Source: Bacteroidales bacterium UBA1195
GTDB taxonomy: Bacteria; Bacteroidota; Bacteroidia; Bacteroidales; WCHB1-69
Direction: 5' to 3'
Assembly (NCBI GenBank): GCA_002309855.1
Contig: DBYD01000026.1
Span: 1 to 24,158, forward strand
DNA length: 24,158 nucleotides
This document shows, one piece after another, positions 14,041-21,980 of this stretch; positions within the stretch are counted from its first letter, which is position 1; the number at the start of each line of letters is the position of its first letter. The notes under the pieces were generated by a model. That model was not told the DNA's origin. It saw only the letters and a program-made list of their open reading frames with translations, and searched no databases. Position numbers and translations under genes: made by a program.

Positions 14041-15621
14041 CTATTTGAAAAAATGTTCCGCTGTAGTGTGCAGTGTGCTGTCTGAAAGGGTGCAGATGGA
14101 GAGTTCGCCGTTGCCGGCAATCCGTTGCAGCCTGGAGAGGATTGATTCCGCCTCTTCGAATTCCCGGCGATAGACCTCATCTTCCACTATAATATAGTCA
14201 TAGTCAAATTTTACGGCATGGTCCAGCAAATCCTTGTGGGTCCACATGACGGCGTAGCCTTCGCGATCCATCATGGTGAAGGGGAGGTTCTGCGGATAGG
14301 AGAAAAGGGTCATGAAGCGGAGGTCGCCCTGTGCCAATCCGGCATCATCCAGCATACGGTTGGCCTGTTTGTAGCGGATGGCGGTCTCCAGAGCGTCCAG
14401 CCCTTCCAACCGGCGTTCGCGCTGCATCCGGCAGGCTTCGGCGGTCATCAGGCCGGTCAGCAGCAGGGTGCAGATGAGGATGGTGACGCCGCCCCATCGT
14501 CTGGTTGGGTTGGGCAGGATATGCAGCAGGCCTGCCAACGACAGGACGATGGGCAGGAAAAAGCTGTCCAGGAAATAATAGTCATGGTCGATATACTGGA
14601 GGCTCATGGCGGCGGCAAACAACAGCTCGCCGAACAGCCAGATGACCAGCAGCCACCACAGCGACAGTTGTTTGTGTCCGGATTTCCTCTTTTTCTTCCG
14701 GAAAAGCAGTGTCACGACGGCGGCAACAAACGCCACGACATAGAGCCAGTGCTCCAACCTTTGGAAATAATGGAATCGCCAGCGGTCATGCACGTTCTGG
14801 AACACATTTGAGGCCTCCTCCAGACTGCGGACAGGCAGCAGGCTGCTGAGGAATAGCGAACCGTACTCGTTGCGCAGGTGCATGTTCCAGAACCACCAGC
14901 CGGAAAAAAGTGCAATGCCTGCGGCGAAGGGAAACCATGAGGTGCGCAATGCGGCCTCCCGACGCAAGATTCTGAGCAGTTGGAAACATGCCACGGCAAT
15001 CCATAGTACTGCAAACGAAGTCCGGGACATCATGGCGAGTGTGAGCAGAAGCAGACTTGTCCATAGGGTACGCTGTGTTCCGTTTTTCCAGTACAATGTG
15101 TAGAAGAGCAGTCCGCCCATCGCCAGCGACAAGGCGGGCAGGGTGGGCAGGAAGGAGCCGCTGTAATAGGCGTATGAGGGTGCGGTGGCGGTGAATATGG
15201 CCACAAGCAGCGCTTTCACCCGCGAACGGGCCAGCACAAAAACCAGAAGGTAGAGCGCCCACAATCCGAGGATGGCCACTGCCAGTGTGAACCCGCGGAA
15301 CACCCAGGGCTGAGTGCTGCCGGTAATGGCCATCAGTATTGAAACGAGCCAGTGGTGCAGTGGCAGGTCGCAGGCTGTCACTAACGATTCAGGCATGTCA
15401 AAATCAAGTTGCTGCTTATTGTAGATTAGGGTTTGCGGATGAAAAAGATTCCCGCCGTTGTGGCGGAAACCTATGGCAAGCGAGTAATTGTCGGCCTGCG
15501 CCCATGCGTGGATGTATGCCGGAGGCTCGTTCAGATGCCGTACGCTGATAATCATCGCCACCACTGCTATAAGCAGCATGGCGGGAAGGTGGCGTCCGAG
15601 TCGGCGTGAAATGGTTTTCAT
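14041..15621 (-). CDS. GT-C-type membrane glycosyltransferase (GT39/ArnT-like)
   Basis: A 526-residue polytopic membrane protein with about ten hydrophobic segments in its first 380 residues and a soluble C-terminal part of about 130. Following the first transmembrane helix (12-27), the loop AWAQADNYSLA places an acidic residue (D44) where GT-C enzymes such as the PMT_2/GT39 family carry their catalytic Asp. A short H-W motif (LPLHHWLVSI) follows. It probably transfers a sugar from a polyprenyl phosphate to an acceptor on the periplasmic side; donor and acceptor cannot be told. Last gene of the pyrE-led operon, eight bases after the acyltransferase fusion, which fits a role in envelope glycolipid assembly. 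Confidence 0.7.
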   Translation of the reverse strand: MKTISRRLGRHLPAMLLIAVVAMIISVRHLNEPPAYIHAWAQADNYSLAIGFRHNGGNLFHPQTLIYNKQQLDFDMPESLVTACDLPLHHWLVSILMAITGSTQPWVFRGFTLAVAILGLWALYLLVFVLARSRVKALLVAIFTATAPSYAYYSGSFLPTLPALSLAMGGLLFYTLYWKNGTQRTLWTSLLLLTLAMMSRTSFAVLWIAVACFQLLRILRREAALRTSWFPFAAGIALFSGWWFWNMHLRNEYGSLFLSSLLPVRSLEEASNVFQNVHDRWRFHYFQRLEHWLYVVAFVAAVVTLLFRKKKRKSGHKQLSLWWLLVIWLFGELLFAAAMSLQYIDHDYYFLDSFFLPIVLSLAGLLHILPNPTRRWGGVTILICTLLLTGLMTAEACRMQRERRLEGLDALETAIRYKQANRMLDDAGLAQGDLRFMTLFSYPQNLPFTMMDREGYAVMWTHKDLLDHAVKFDYDYIIVEDEVYRREFEEAESILSRLQRIAGNGELSICTLSDSTLHTTAEHFFK

Positions 15622-15629
15622 CGGTTTGT

Positions 15630-17621
15630 TTATGATTTGAAATGCTCATCCAATAAATGGTCAATCATTCCGGTGACACGCTCCTTGTCGCGGATCAGAT
15701 CACGGAGCTCCGCTAACGGGGCGGCGTTGGGCGAGTCGGGCAGCCATAGCTTGATGTAGCCCCCCTCGGCATATTTCTCCTGCAGATGCTGCAGGGCGCG
15801 TTGCCGCTGTTCGACAGGGGAGAGTTCCGGATAGTGACCGAGACCGTATTCCACGGTGCGGCGTATGATGCGTTCCGGCTCCACATCGCGGTCGGCCTCC
15901 GCAATGATTTTTCCGAGCAGCGAGCGTGGGGGAGTTGTGGCGGAGGCGCGGTGGTCCTCGGCTGCCTGGGCAATCTCCTCCACCGCATCCGGCACGAACC
16001 ATTGCTGCAGCCGTTTGTCGTTGCGGATGATTTTTCCTGATGAGAGGTGATGCAGCTCACGCCCCTCCGCAACGCCGAGGTCGTGCATTGCCGCCGCGGC
16101 ATAGACCATGTCCGGCTGTAGGCCATATTTTCGGTTCAAAAGCATGCTTCGGGCGATGACCCGCAAAATGTGGTCCCGCCGGTGCGCGGCGTCAAAGCGG
16201 TCGTATTGCGGGAGAATCTCCTCCTCCACATATTTTTTCAGGGCAGGAGTCACCTCGTCCCAACGCCACCATTCGTAGGCTAACCGTTCGCTGCCGTCCT
16301 CCATGAAGACTATGCCGCAATATACGAAGCCCTCTTTTTCGAGAATGTGCCGCATGGCGCTGTTGGCTGCGTGGGTGTCGGCACGCAGGTGGGATGATTG
16401 CTGTTTGGCAAAACGGAAGGCGGTATCCGCTATTCCCTTTGTCCCAGGTGCGGCCGCCAGACGGTGGAATGTTGTGTATGGGCTGTCGTCCAACCAGCGT
16501 CCCTTTTCGATGCGTCCGTATGTGGGCTCCTCGCCCGGAACCGGTGCGAAGGTGCCGACCGGTTTCCCTGACTGTACAATAAGCATGGAACATCCGCTGG
16601 CGATATCCTGCCGCACCTGCTCCGCAGTCGGGTATCCTACCCACTGCACGGTGTTGCCTGATGCACGCATCACGGAACGGGAATGTTCATACATGGAGAG
16701 GATGTCCGGTATGTCGGCTTCGGTGGCAGGGCGTATTTCACGCAGCAGCCGCTCCACCTCCTCGCGGTGCTTCCAGCGTCGGTGGCTCCAGAGCCAGTAT
16801 TCGGGCTGCCTCCGGATGTCGCGTTCCAGCAGTTCCGCATAGCGCCGGATGATAAAGCCGTACTCCTCCTGTTGCGGACGGTCGCTGATTTTTTCGATGG
16901 TCCAGGTGTAGCGGCCGCGCCGTGGGCGGTCCACCCGGTAGTATAGCACGGGGAACCCGTATTTTTTTGCAAAATATTCGCTGCCGTAAATCATGTCGGT
17001 GGGCTGGTGCAGGAAAGAGGGGAGCAGGAATGCCCGTTTCGCCGAGGCCGGTGTCTGGTCGCTCAGCATCATGTAGGTGCAGGCTTTCCCGATATCGGCA
17101 TAATGCCGCATTGTTTCGCGCACGTTGCTTGCGAAGACAACCTCGGTGCCATACCGCGTGCGGAAGCGGTTGATGATTCTTTCGAACGACTTGTTGCTGT
17201 TCTCCTTTCCAACGCCCACCCCGTGCAGCGGCGTCTGCATCTCCAGCGACAGCACCATCCATTCCCAGTTGTTGTAATGGGCGGACATCAGCAGGATGCT
17301 CTGATTTTTTTCCGCATATTCCTGCAGCAGTTCCGGATTGGTGCAGCGGTAGCGGCGCATCACGTTCCTGCGGCTCATGCCAAGCATCTTCACCCCCTCC
17401 ACCAGCAGGTTGCAGAGGTGATGGAAATACCGCCTCTCAATCTTTTTCAACTCTTTCCCGCTTTTTTCCGGAAAGGAGTGTGCAAGATTGGCGCGCACCA
17501 CCTTTTTGCGGTAGCCGACGCAGTAATATAGCAGCAGGTACAGCAGGTCCCCGATGGCGTACAGCAGCCGCAGGGGCAGCAGTGACAATGGCAGCAACAG
17601 GAAATAGATGAGCGGGAACAT
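15630..17621 (-). CDS. Lipid A-type acyltransferase / GNAT / HD-domain fusion
   Basis: A 663-residue protein in three parts. Residues 1-290 are a LpxL/HtrB-type lysophospholipid acyltransferase: N-terminal membrane segment (3-36), catalytic H-x4-E in HYNNWE (H115, E120), then SDQTPAS and YWLWSHRRWK. Residues 295-455 are a GNAT acetyltransferase (IRPATEADIPDILSMYE, HRLAAAPGTKGIADTAF, DTHAANSAMRHILEKEGFVYCGI). Residues 460-640 are an HD phosphohydrolase-type domain (H484, HD 513-514, D577). The acyltransferase should act at the inner membrane on a lipid A-like substrate. The substrates of the other domains are unknown. The frame is unbroken, so this looks like a true fusion. It sits seven bases after the sirtuin gene in one operon. 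Confidence 0.85.
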   Translation of the reverse strand: MFPLIYFLLLPLSLLPLRLLYAIGDLLYLLLYYCVGYRKKVVRANLAHSFPEKSGKELKKIERRYFHHLCNLLVEGVKMLGMSRRNVMRRYRCTNPELLQEYAEKNQSILLMSAHYNNWEWMVLSLEMQTPLHGVGVGKENSNKSFERIINRFRTRYGTEVVFASNVRETMRHYADIGKACTYMMLSDQTPASAKRAFLLPSFLHQPTDMIYGSEYFAKKYGFPVLYYRVDRPRRGRYTWTIEKISDRPQQEEYGFIIRRYAELLERDIRRQPEYWLWSHRRWKHREEVERLLREIRPATEADIPDILSMYEHSRSVMRASGNTVQWVGYPTAEQVRQDIASGCSMLIVQSGKPVGTFAPVPGEEPTYGRIEKGRWLDDSPYTTFHRLAAAPGTKGIADTAFRFAKQQSSHLRADTHAANSAMRHILEKEGFVYCGIVFMEDGSERLAYEWWRWDEVTPALKKYVEEEILPQYDRFDAAHRRDHILRVIARSMLLNRKYGLQPDMVYAAAAMHDLGVAEGRELHHLSSGKIIRNDKRLQQWFVPDAVEEIAQAAEDHRASATTPPRSLLGKIIAEADRDVEPERIIRRTVEYGLGHYPELSPVEQRQRALQHLQEKYAEGGYIKLWLPDSPNAAPLAELRDLIRDKERVTGMIDHLLDEHFKS

Positions 17622-17628
17622 GGGGTTG

Positions 17629-18348
17629 TCAGGCCTCCTCCATCAGCTGGCGCACCATCTCCGGAACGGCGGTTCCGGCTTTTCCGGCAATGCATACCAC
17701 CCGTTTGTCCAGCCCTTTGGCCGATTCGGCCTTCGGGTCGATGTAGTAGATTTTAGCGTCAGGACGGGCATAGTACATGAGTCCGGCGGCAGGGTAGACG
17801 TTGAGTGAGGTGCCAATGATCAGCACGATGTCAGCCTCCTCCACCAGTTTGGCAGCCGGTTCGATGTTGGGGACGGCCTCTCCGAAAAAGACGATGTGGG
17901 GGCGGAACTGTTTTCCGTACCGGTCCAGATCGCCCATTCGGATTCCCTTCTCCAATGGGACAATATCCTCAATGTCGTCCGGGTCCACCTGGCTCCGTTT
18001 TTTCCGGATGTCGCCGTGGAGGTGCAGCACATTGCTGGAGCCTGCGCGTTCGTGCAGGTCGTCAATGTTCTGGGTGACGATGCGGACGTCGTATTTCTGT
18101 TCAAGTTCCACCAGTGATGTGTGCCCCGGGTTTGGTTTGGCCTTCAGCACCTGCGCAAGCCGCTGGTTGTAGAATCCGATGACCAGTTCCGGGTCGCGAG
18201 CCAGCGCCTCCGGTGTGCAGACATCCTCCACGCGGTAGTTCTCCCACAGGCCGTCCGAATCACGGAATGTCTGGATGCCGCTCTCCGCGCTGATGCCCGC
18301 GCCGCTCAGCACGACAATTTTCTTACGGTTCTCATTCATGGTCGCCAA
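17629..18348 (-). CDS. SIR2-family NAD-dependent deacylase (CobB-like)
   Basis: A 239-residue sirtuin of usual bacterial length. NAD-binding GAGIS (16-20), FRD (28-30), TQNIDDLH (92-99), catalytic His 111 in HLHGD, FFGE and IGTSLNVYPAAG are all present. FYNQR (Y60, R63) matches the Y-x-x-R pair that gives CobB/SIRT5-type enzymes their preference for succinyl or other acidic acyl groups. The region that carries the four zinc cysteines in E. coli CobB (here about 112-155) has none. It removes acyl groups from protein lysines using NAD. ATG 18348 gives MATMNEN; ATG 18339 is also possible. Operon member, five bases after the SRPBCC gene. Confidence 0.9.
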   Translation of the reverse strand: MATMNENRKKIVVLSGAGISAESGIQTFRDSDGLWENYRVEDVCTPEALARDPELVIGFYNQRLAQVLKAKPNPGHTSLVELEQKYDVRIVTQNIDDLHERAGSSNVLHLHGDIRKKRSQVDPDDIEDIVPLEKGIRMGDLDRYGKQFRPHIVFFGEAVPNIEPAAKLVEEADIVLIIGTSLNVYPAAGLMYYARPDAKIYYIDPKAESAKGLDKRVVCIAGKAGTAVPEMVRQLMEEA

Positions 18349-18353
18349 TTTGT

Positions 18354-18770
18354 TTATTGTGTTCTTTCGGTCGTGGTCTTCACGCAGTCCACCAGCACGT
18401 TCAGGAAGTTCAGCAGCACAGGCTTGAGCATTTGTGACATGAAGAAGGGCATGTCAAGGTCGGAGCTGCTTACCAGCCGGCTCCCGCCCTGCACTGTCTC
18501 AATGTCAAAATAGACTGTGACGGTGCGGATGTGTTCGTTCTTCACGTCGTACACAACGCGGGTGGGGAATGTGGTGTCGGTGATGGTCAGCACCAGGCTG
18601 CCCAAACCGGCCATCTTGAAGCTGCAGGTGGTGTCGGTGCATTCCAGGTCGCTCATCTGCGGCACATTGGCCAGCCCGATGCCCTGTTTGAGATGGTGGC
18701 AGTTCGCAATCTGGCCGAAAACCTTCTCCGCCGGAGCCCCTATGATGATTTCTTTGCTTTTCAGATGCAT
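18354..18770 (-). CDS. SRPBCC-family (START/Bet v1-fold) protein
   Basis: A 138-residue protein with the standard SRPBCC opening: a charged strand, then IGAPAEKVFGQIANCHHLKQ, followed by alternating strands (TCSFKMAGLGSLVLTITD, VVYDVKN, VTVYFDIETV) and a long C-terminal helix (MLKPVLLNFLNVLVDCVKT). The fold forms a hydrophobic cavity that binds lipids or other apolar ligands; the ligand is not identifiable. No signal peptide, so probably cytoplasmic. Second gene of the operon, ten bases after pyrE and five before the sirtuin. Confidence 0.8.
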   Translation of the reverse strand: MHLKSKEIIIGAPAEKVFGQIANCHHLKQGIGLANVPQMSDLECTDTTCSFKMAGLGSLVLTITDTTFPTRVVYDVKNEHIRTVTVYFDIETVQGGSRLVSSSDLDMPFFMSQMLKPVLLNFLNVLVDCVKTTTERTQ

Positions 18771-18780
18771 GGCGTACAGT

Positions 18781-19428
18781 TTAAACGGTTTGGGTGAACT
18801 TCGCGCCCCATGCGTTCGGGTCCTTCCTCCAGTCGATCAGGGTCTTCTGCTCATCTTCCTGAATGTATTTGCCCCGGACGGCCTGCTCAATCATGCAGTG
18901 GTAGTCGGTGAGGGTGTAGAGGGCGCATTTCGCCTCCTCGAACCGCTGTTGCGAAATGGGCAGGTTATAGGTGAAAATGGCGGTCATGCCAAGTACGGTG
19001 CAGCCCATCCGGCGCAATGTCTCGACCGCCTTGAGGCTGCTTTGCCCTGTCGAAACCAGATCCTCAACAACCACAACTTTCTGTTCTGGATGGATTTCTC
19101 CCTCCACGATGTTTCCCATGCCGTGCTTTTTCTCCTCGCTGCGGACATATACAAAGGGCAGTCCCATGGCCTCCGCCACAAGGGCTCCTTGGGCTATGGC
19201 TCCGGTCGCCACGCCGGCGATAACCTCCACCTCCGAAAATTTTGTTTGGATTGTCTGTACTAAACTTTCCTTGATGAACGTTCTGATTTCCGGATATGAC
19301 AATGTCTTGCGGTTGTCGCAGTAGATGGGAGACTTGAGTCCGGATGCCCATGTGAAAGGTTTTGAAGGGCTTAGCTTTACAGCTTTTATTTCCAGCAGAT
19401 GGCTGGCACATTGTTTTGCAATATCCAT
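18781..19428 (-). CDS. pyrE: Orotate phosphoribosyltransferase
   Basis: A 215-residue cytoplasmic enzyme joining orotate to PRPP to form OMP, the fifth step of de novo UMP synthesis. The PRPP-binding loop VVVVEDLVSTGQS (118-130) is intact, as are FTWASGLKSPIYCDNR (25-40), the AGVATGAIAQGA segment (71-82) and the flexible loop RSEEKKHGMGNIVEG (96-110). Length and motif order are standard for bacterial PyrE. It is the first gene of a five-gene minus-strand operon, with a -7 box at 19455-19462 about 26 bases upstream. Why it heads an operon of SRPBCC, sirtuin and envelope genes is not clear from the sequence. Confidence 0.95.
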   Translation of the reverse strand: MDIAKQCASHLLEIKAVKLSPSKPFTWASGLKSPIYCDNRKTLSYPEIRTFIKESLVQTIQTKFSEVEVIAGVATGAIAQGALVAEAMGLPFVYVRSEEKKHGMGNIVEGEIHPEQKVVVVEDLVSTGQSSLKAVETLRRMGCTVLGMTAIFTYNLPISQQRFEEAKCALYTLTDYHCMIEQAVRGKYIQEDEQKTLIDWRKDPNAWGAKFTQTV

Positions 19429-19451
19429 GTTTGAATAAATTAAGTTTTAAA

Positions 19452-20084
19452 ATGCAAAAGTACCATTTTTTCTACAACAAAGCGTCAATATGCGCCGTAA
19501 TCTCGGAAGAAAAAAATGCACCTGCTACTGAGGGTGTATGTAAAATATTATACGACAGTAATTTCGATTTGACACCAGTGGTCAGTTCTTTTCTGCTGCA
19601 CCAGCAGTCGTATGTGGTTGTCCTTTCAGAGGAGCATCTTGAGGCTTTTCTGGAGGCCTTTACCGCCCACTTCCGTGTGGAGCGTGCGGCCGGAGGCATG
19701 GTGCGTAATGAGGGGAAGGGTTTCCTTGTCATACGGCGGTTCGGCCATTATGACTTTCCCAAGGGGCATGTTGAGGCCGGGGAGACGCTGGAACAGACGG
19801 CTGTGCGCGAGGTGGGCGAGGAGACAGGACTGCCCGATGCCGAGATTACGGGGAAGCTGCCGGTGACCTACCATGTCTTTTCACATAACGGGGAGTATGT
19901 GCTGAAACAGACACAGTGGTATGCGATGCGCTCCAATTATGACGGGCCGCTGCGGATGCAGACGGAGGAGCAGATTACGGATGCCCGCTGGATGACTCAG
20001 GCTGAGTTGCGTTCGGTATACGCCGGTTTCTTCCCCTCCTTGCAGGTGCTGCTGGACGAAAGCGGATTTATGTTGGAAAAGTAG
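19452..20084 (+). CDS. NUDIX hydrolase
   Basis: A 210-residue protein with a complete Nudix box at 105-127 (G-x5-E-x7-REVGEETGL). The upstream WD-like motif reads HYDFPKGHVEAGE. The N-terminal 80 residues (KYHFFYNKASICAV onward) form the extra beta-sheet domain seen in Bacteroidales homologues. It would hydrolyse a nucleoside diphosphate linked to another moiety; the substrate is unknown. The open frame extends upstream to 19362 inside pyrE; I chose ATG 19452 because the earlier residues are antisense to pyrE and unlike the family. Its first codons overlap the -7 box of divergent pyrE. Confidence 0.88.
   Translation: MQKYHFFYNKASICAVISEEKNAPATEGVCKILYDSNFDLTPVVSSFLLHQQSYVVVLSEEHLEAFLEAFTAHFRVERAAGGMVRNEGKGFLVIRRFGHYDFPKGHVEAGETLEQTAVREVGEETGLPDAEITGKLPVTYHVFSHNGEYVLKQTQWYAMRSNYDGPLRMQTEEQITDARWMTQAELRSVYAGFFPSLQVLLDESGFMLEK
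19455..19462 (-). promoter_or_regulatory. -7 box (TACTTTTG) for the pyrE operon
   Basis: Minus-strand GGTACTTTTGC, 26 bases before ATG 19428. It overlaps codons 2-4 of the divergent NUDIX gene, which starts at 19452. Confidence 0.65.
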
Positions 20085-20106
20085 TCGGGTGAAACCATTT
20101 TTTTAT

Positions 20107-20114
20107 TACTTTTG
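20107..20114 (+). promoter_or_regulatory. -7 box (TACTTTTG) for the Lpt permease
   Basis: TTATTACTTTTGCG ends 15 bases before ATG 20130, so the leader would be only a few bases. It excludes a TTG start at 20112, which falls inside the box. Confidence 0.65.
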
Positions 20115-20129
20115 CGCCGCGAAAAGCGT

Positions 20130-21215
20130 ATGAAAGCACTTAAGATTTTAGACCGGTATATCATCCGTAAGTTCCTTGTCACCTTTGTTGTGGCGCTGGC
20201 GCTGATCATCGCCATAGTGATTGCTGTCGACCTGTCGGAGAACATCCAGGGGTTTTTGGACAAAAATGTTCCGGTCGGGAAGATCATCACAGGCTATTAC
20301 CTGAACTTCATTCCATATTTTGTAAACCTTTTCATCCCGCTCTTCACATTCATTTCGGTGATTTTCTTCACATCAAAGCTTTCGGGAAACTCTGAGATCA
20401 TCGCCATGACAAACGGGGGGATGAGCTTCTACCGGATGCTGTATCCCTACCTGCTGACCATCCTGCTTTTGGGCTCAGTCTCCTTTTACATGGACAACTA
20501 CATGATTCCGAAGACCTCAAAAAACATGATGATTTTCAAGGAGCAGTATGTGTCGAGGCAGGTCCATTCCAAGGATATGGACACACATATAAGGCTGTCG
20601 CCGAACAGTTATGCCTATGTGCATTTCTGGGATATGGACAATCTGCTGGGATACTCCTTCTGGTATGAGGTAATGGACGACAAGGGGGTGCGCTACCAGC
20701 TGAGCGCCCAGACGATACATTGGGATTCTGTGGCGGGGCAATGGAACCTGAACCGTTACACAAAACGCTGGTTCAACGGTCGGGCGGAGCGGTTCGAGCA
20801 GGGGGAGAAGATGGATACGGTATTGCCGCTGAAGGTTTCCGATCTTGTCTATATCAAGCGTGGGGCGGAAATCATGACCACGCCTGAAATCCGACGCTTT
20901 GTTCAGGAGGAGCGGGCCAAGGGCTCCGACAACATCCCCATGTATGAGGTGGAGCTGCAACGGCGCATGACCGGGCCGGTTTCGGTGCTGATCCTGACCA
21001 TCGTCGGGGTATGCGTAACCTCGCGCAAGACGCGGGAGGGCATGGGGCTGCACCTGCTGCTTGGGCTTGTGATCACCTTTTCGTTCGTGCTGCTGCAGCA
21101 GATGTCGCAGGTGTTCGCCGTGTACGGCGGCGTGTCGCCGCTGCTGTCTGTCTGGATTCCGGATATGATCTACGGCGCGTTGTGCGTGGTGCTGCTTGTT
21201 TATGTGAAGAAGTAG
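20130..21215 (+). CDS. LptF/LptG-family permease (YjgP/YjgQ)
   Basis: A 361-residue inner-membrane protein. Three N-terminal transmembrane helices (about 14-34, 58-81, 103-122) and three C-terminal ones (about 283-297, 306-323, 338-358) bracket a periplasmic beta-jellyroll (about 130-270), the LptF/G architecture. ILDRYIIRKFLVTF at the N-terminus and SGNSEIIAMTNGGMSFYRML (85-104), the coupling helix that contacts the LptB ATPase, are diagnostic. It extracts lipopolysaccharide from the inner membrane and passes it to the periplasmic bridge. LptF and LptG cannot be told apart here. The stop codon TAG 21213-21215 is part of a 28-bp palindrome, so the C-terminus may have been set by that element. 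Confidence 0.9.
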   Translation: MKALKILDRYIIRKFLVTFVVALALIIAIVIAVDLSENIQGFLDKNVPVGKIITGYYLNFIPYFVNLFIPLFTFISVIFFTSKLSGNSEIIAMTNGGMSFYRMLYPYLLTILLLGSVSFYMDNYMIPKTSKNMMIFKEQYVSRQVHSKDMDTHIRLSPNSYAYVHFWDMDNLLGYSFWYEVMDDKGVRYQLSAQTIHWDSVAGQWNLNRYTKRWFNGRAERFEQGEKMDTVLPLKVSDLVYIKRGAEIMTTPEIRRFVQEERAKGSDNIPMYEVELQRRMTGPVSVLILTIVGVCVTSRKTREGMGLHLLLGLVITFSFVLLQQMSQVFAVYGGVSPLLSVWIPDMIYGALCVVLLVYVKK

Positions 21216-21239
21216 GGACGATGTGTACATCGTCCCTAC
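21212..21239. repeat. 28-bp palindrome overlapping a stop codon
   Basis: Left arm GTAGGGACGATGT, centre GT, right arm ACATCGTCCCTAC. The ends (GTAGRGACG) and the total length match the palindrome at 4493-4520. The first TAG serves as the stop of the Lpt permease. RNA from it would fold as a strong hairpin, but without a U tract, so termination is uncertain. Confidence 0.85.
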
Positions 21240-21314
21240 GGCCATACAAAACGGTGAAAAAAACGTGAAAAAATATAGCACAATCCACAGGGATTCCGGT
21301 GGGGGTGATCCGTT

Positions 21315-21980
21315 TTACTGAATCTGCTTTTCAAACGTAATGTGGTAGTATGTGGTGAACTGCCCGTCATCACAGTCGCGCCGTAACATGAACCCCATTA
21401 GCCCGTAACTGCCGTCATTCAGTTTGCTGTATTGTATATCCTCAAACGAATAGGTGTATGGGCTGGAGGAGGAGGGCACAAACAGCACATTGCCTTTGTA
21501 TGGCGGGATTTCAGCCTTGTCGCCGTCAAGGGTGAGTACCAGGCAGCCCTGGTCGACAAATACATGCACGCCATTGGTGTTGCTGTCCGAAATGTTGATC
21601 TGGTTGTATTGGATGCCTTTGGTGATTTCCATCAGCCATTTCCCGATGGTCGTCTCCTTCTCCTCACCGTTGTTTGTAATCACGAAAAAGTGGAATTCGT
21701 AGGTGCCGGCCAGTTTGTCGGCGCGCACCTTGACCGTGCGGGTCTCCTTCAGGTCACCCGAGGTAAACAGGGCCTGGTAGCTGCCCACCTTGTCATAGTC
21801 GATGCCGGAAATTGTTATGGGGGCGTTGTCCGTCACTTTGACAAACTGGAACACATCCTTGTCGCTGCTCCCCAAATCAATCATGATTTCCTCCGAGGTG
21901 AAGGTCATTTCCTGCTCCTTTTTGCAGGAGGTGAGGGCTATAACCGCAAAAAACAGGTACAGGATACTTTTTTTATTCAT
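21315..21980 (-). CDS. Lipoprotein of unknown function
   Basis: A 221-residue protein with a lipoprotein signal (LYLFFAVIALTSC, Cys 19) and a Lys/Glu linker. The mature part looks all-beta: an Ig/BACON-like stretch (FTSEEIMIDLGSSDKDVFQF to TYEFHFFVITNNGEE) followed by a second beta region (VHVFVDQGCLVLTLDGDKAE onward) ending in FMLRRDC...YYHITFEKQ. I do not recognise the family. Probably attached to the outer membrane. Its start overlaps the stop of the preceding thioredoxin-like gene by eight bases (ATGAATAA), so it is the last gene of that operon. It converges with the Lpt permease; the 99-base gap between them contains the palindrome at 21212. Confidence 0.7.
   Translation of the reverse strand: MNKKSILYLFFAVIALTSCKKEQEMTFTSEEIMIDLGSSDKDVFQFVKVTDNAPITISGIDYDKVGSYQALFTSGDLKETRTVKVRADKLAGTYEFHFFVITNNGEEKETTIGKWLMEITKGIQYNQINISDSNTNGVHVFVDQGCLVLTLDGDKAEIPPYKGNVLFVPSSSSPYTYSFEDIQYSKLNDGSYGLMGFMLRRDCDDGQFTTYYHITFEKQIQ

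Noticed and set aside
14786..15262. Open frames antisense or out of frame within the glycosyltransferase gene
   Set aside because: Low-complexity His/Arg/Cys-rich translations typical of shadow frames in G+C-rich coding DNA.
19362..19451. NUDIX frame extended into pyrE
   Set aside because: The extra 30 codons are antisense to the start of pyrE and do not resemble the family.
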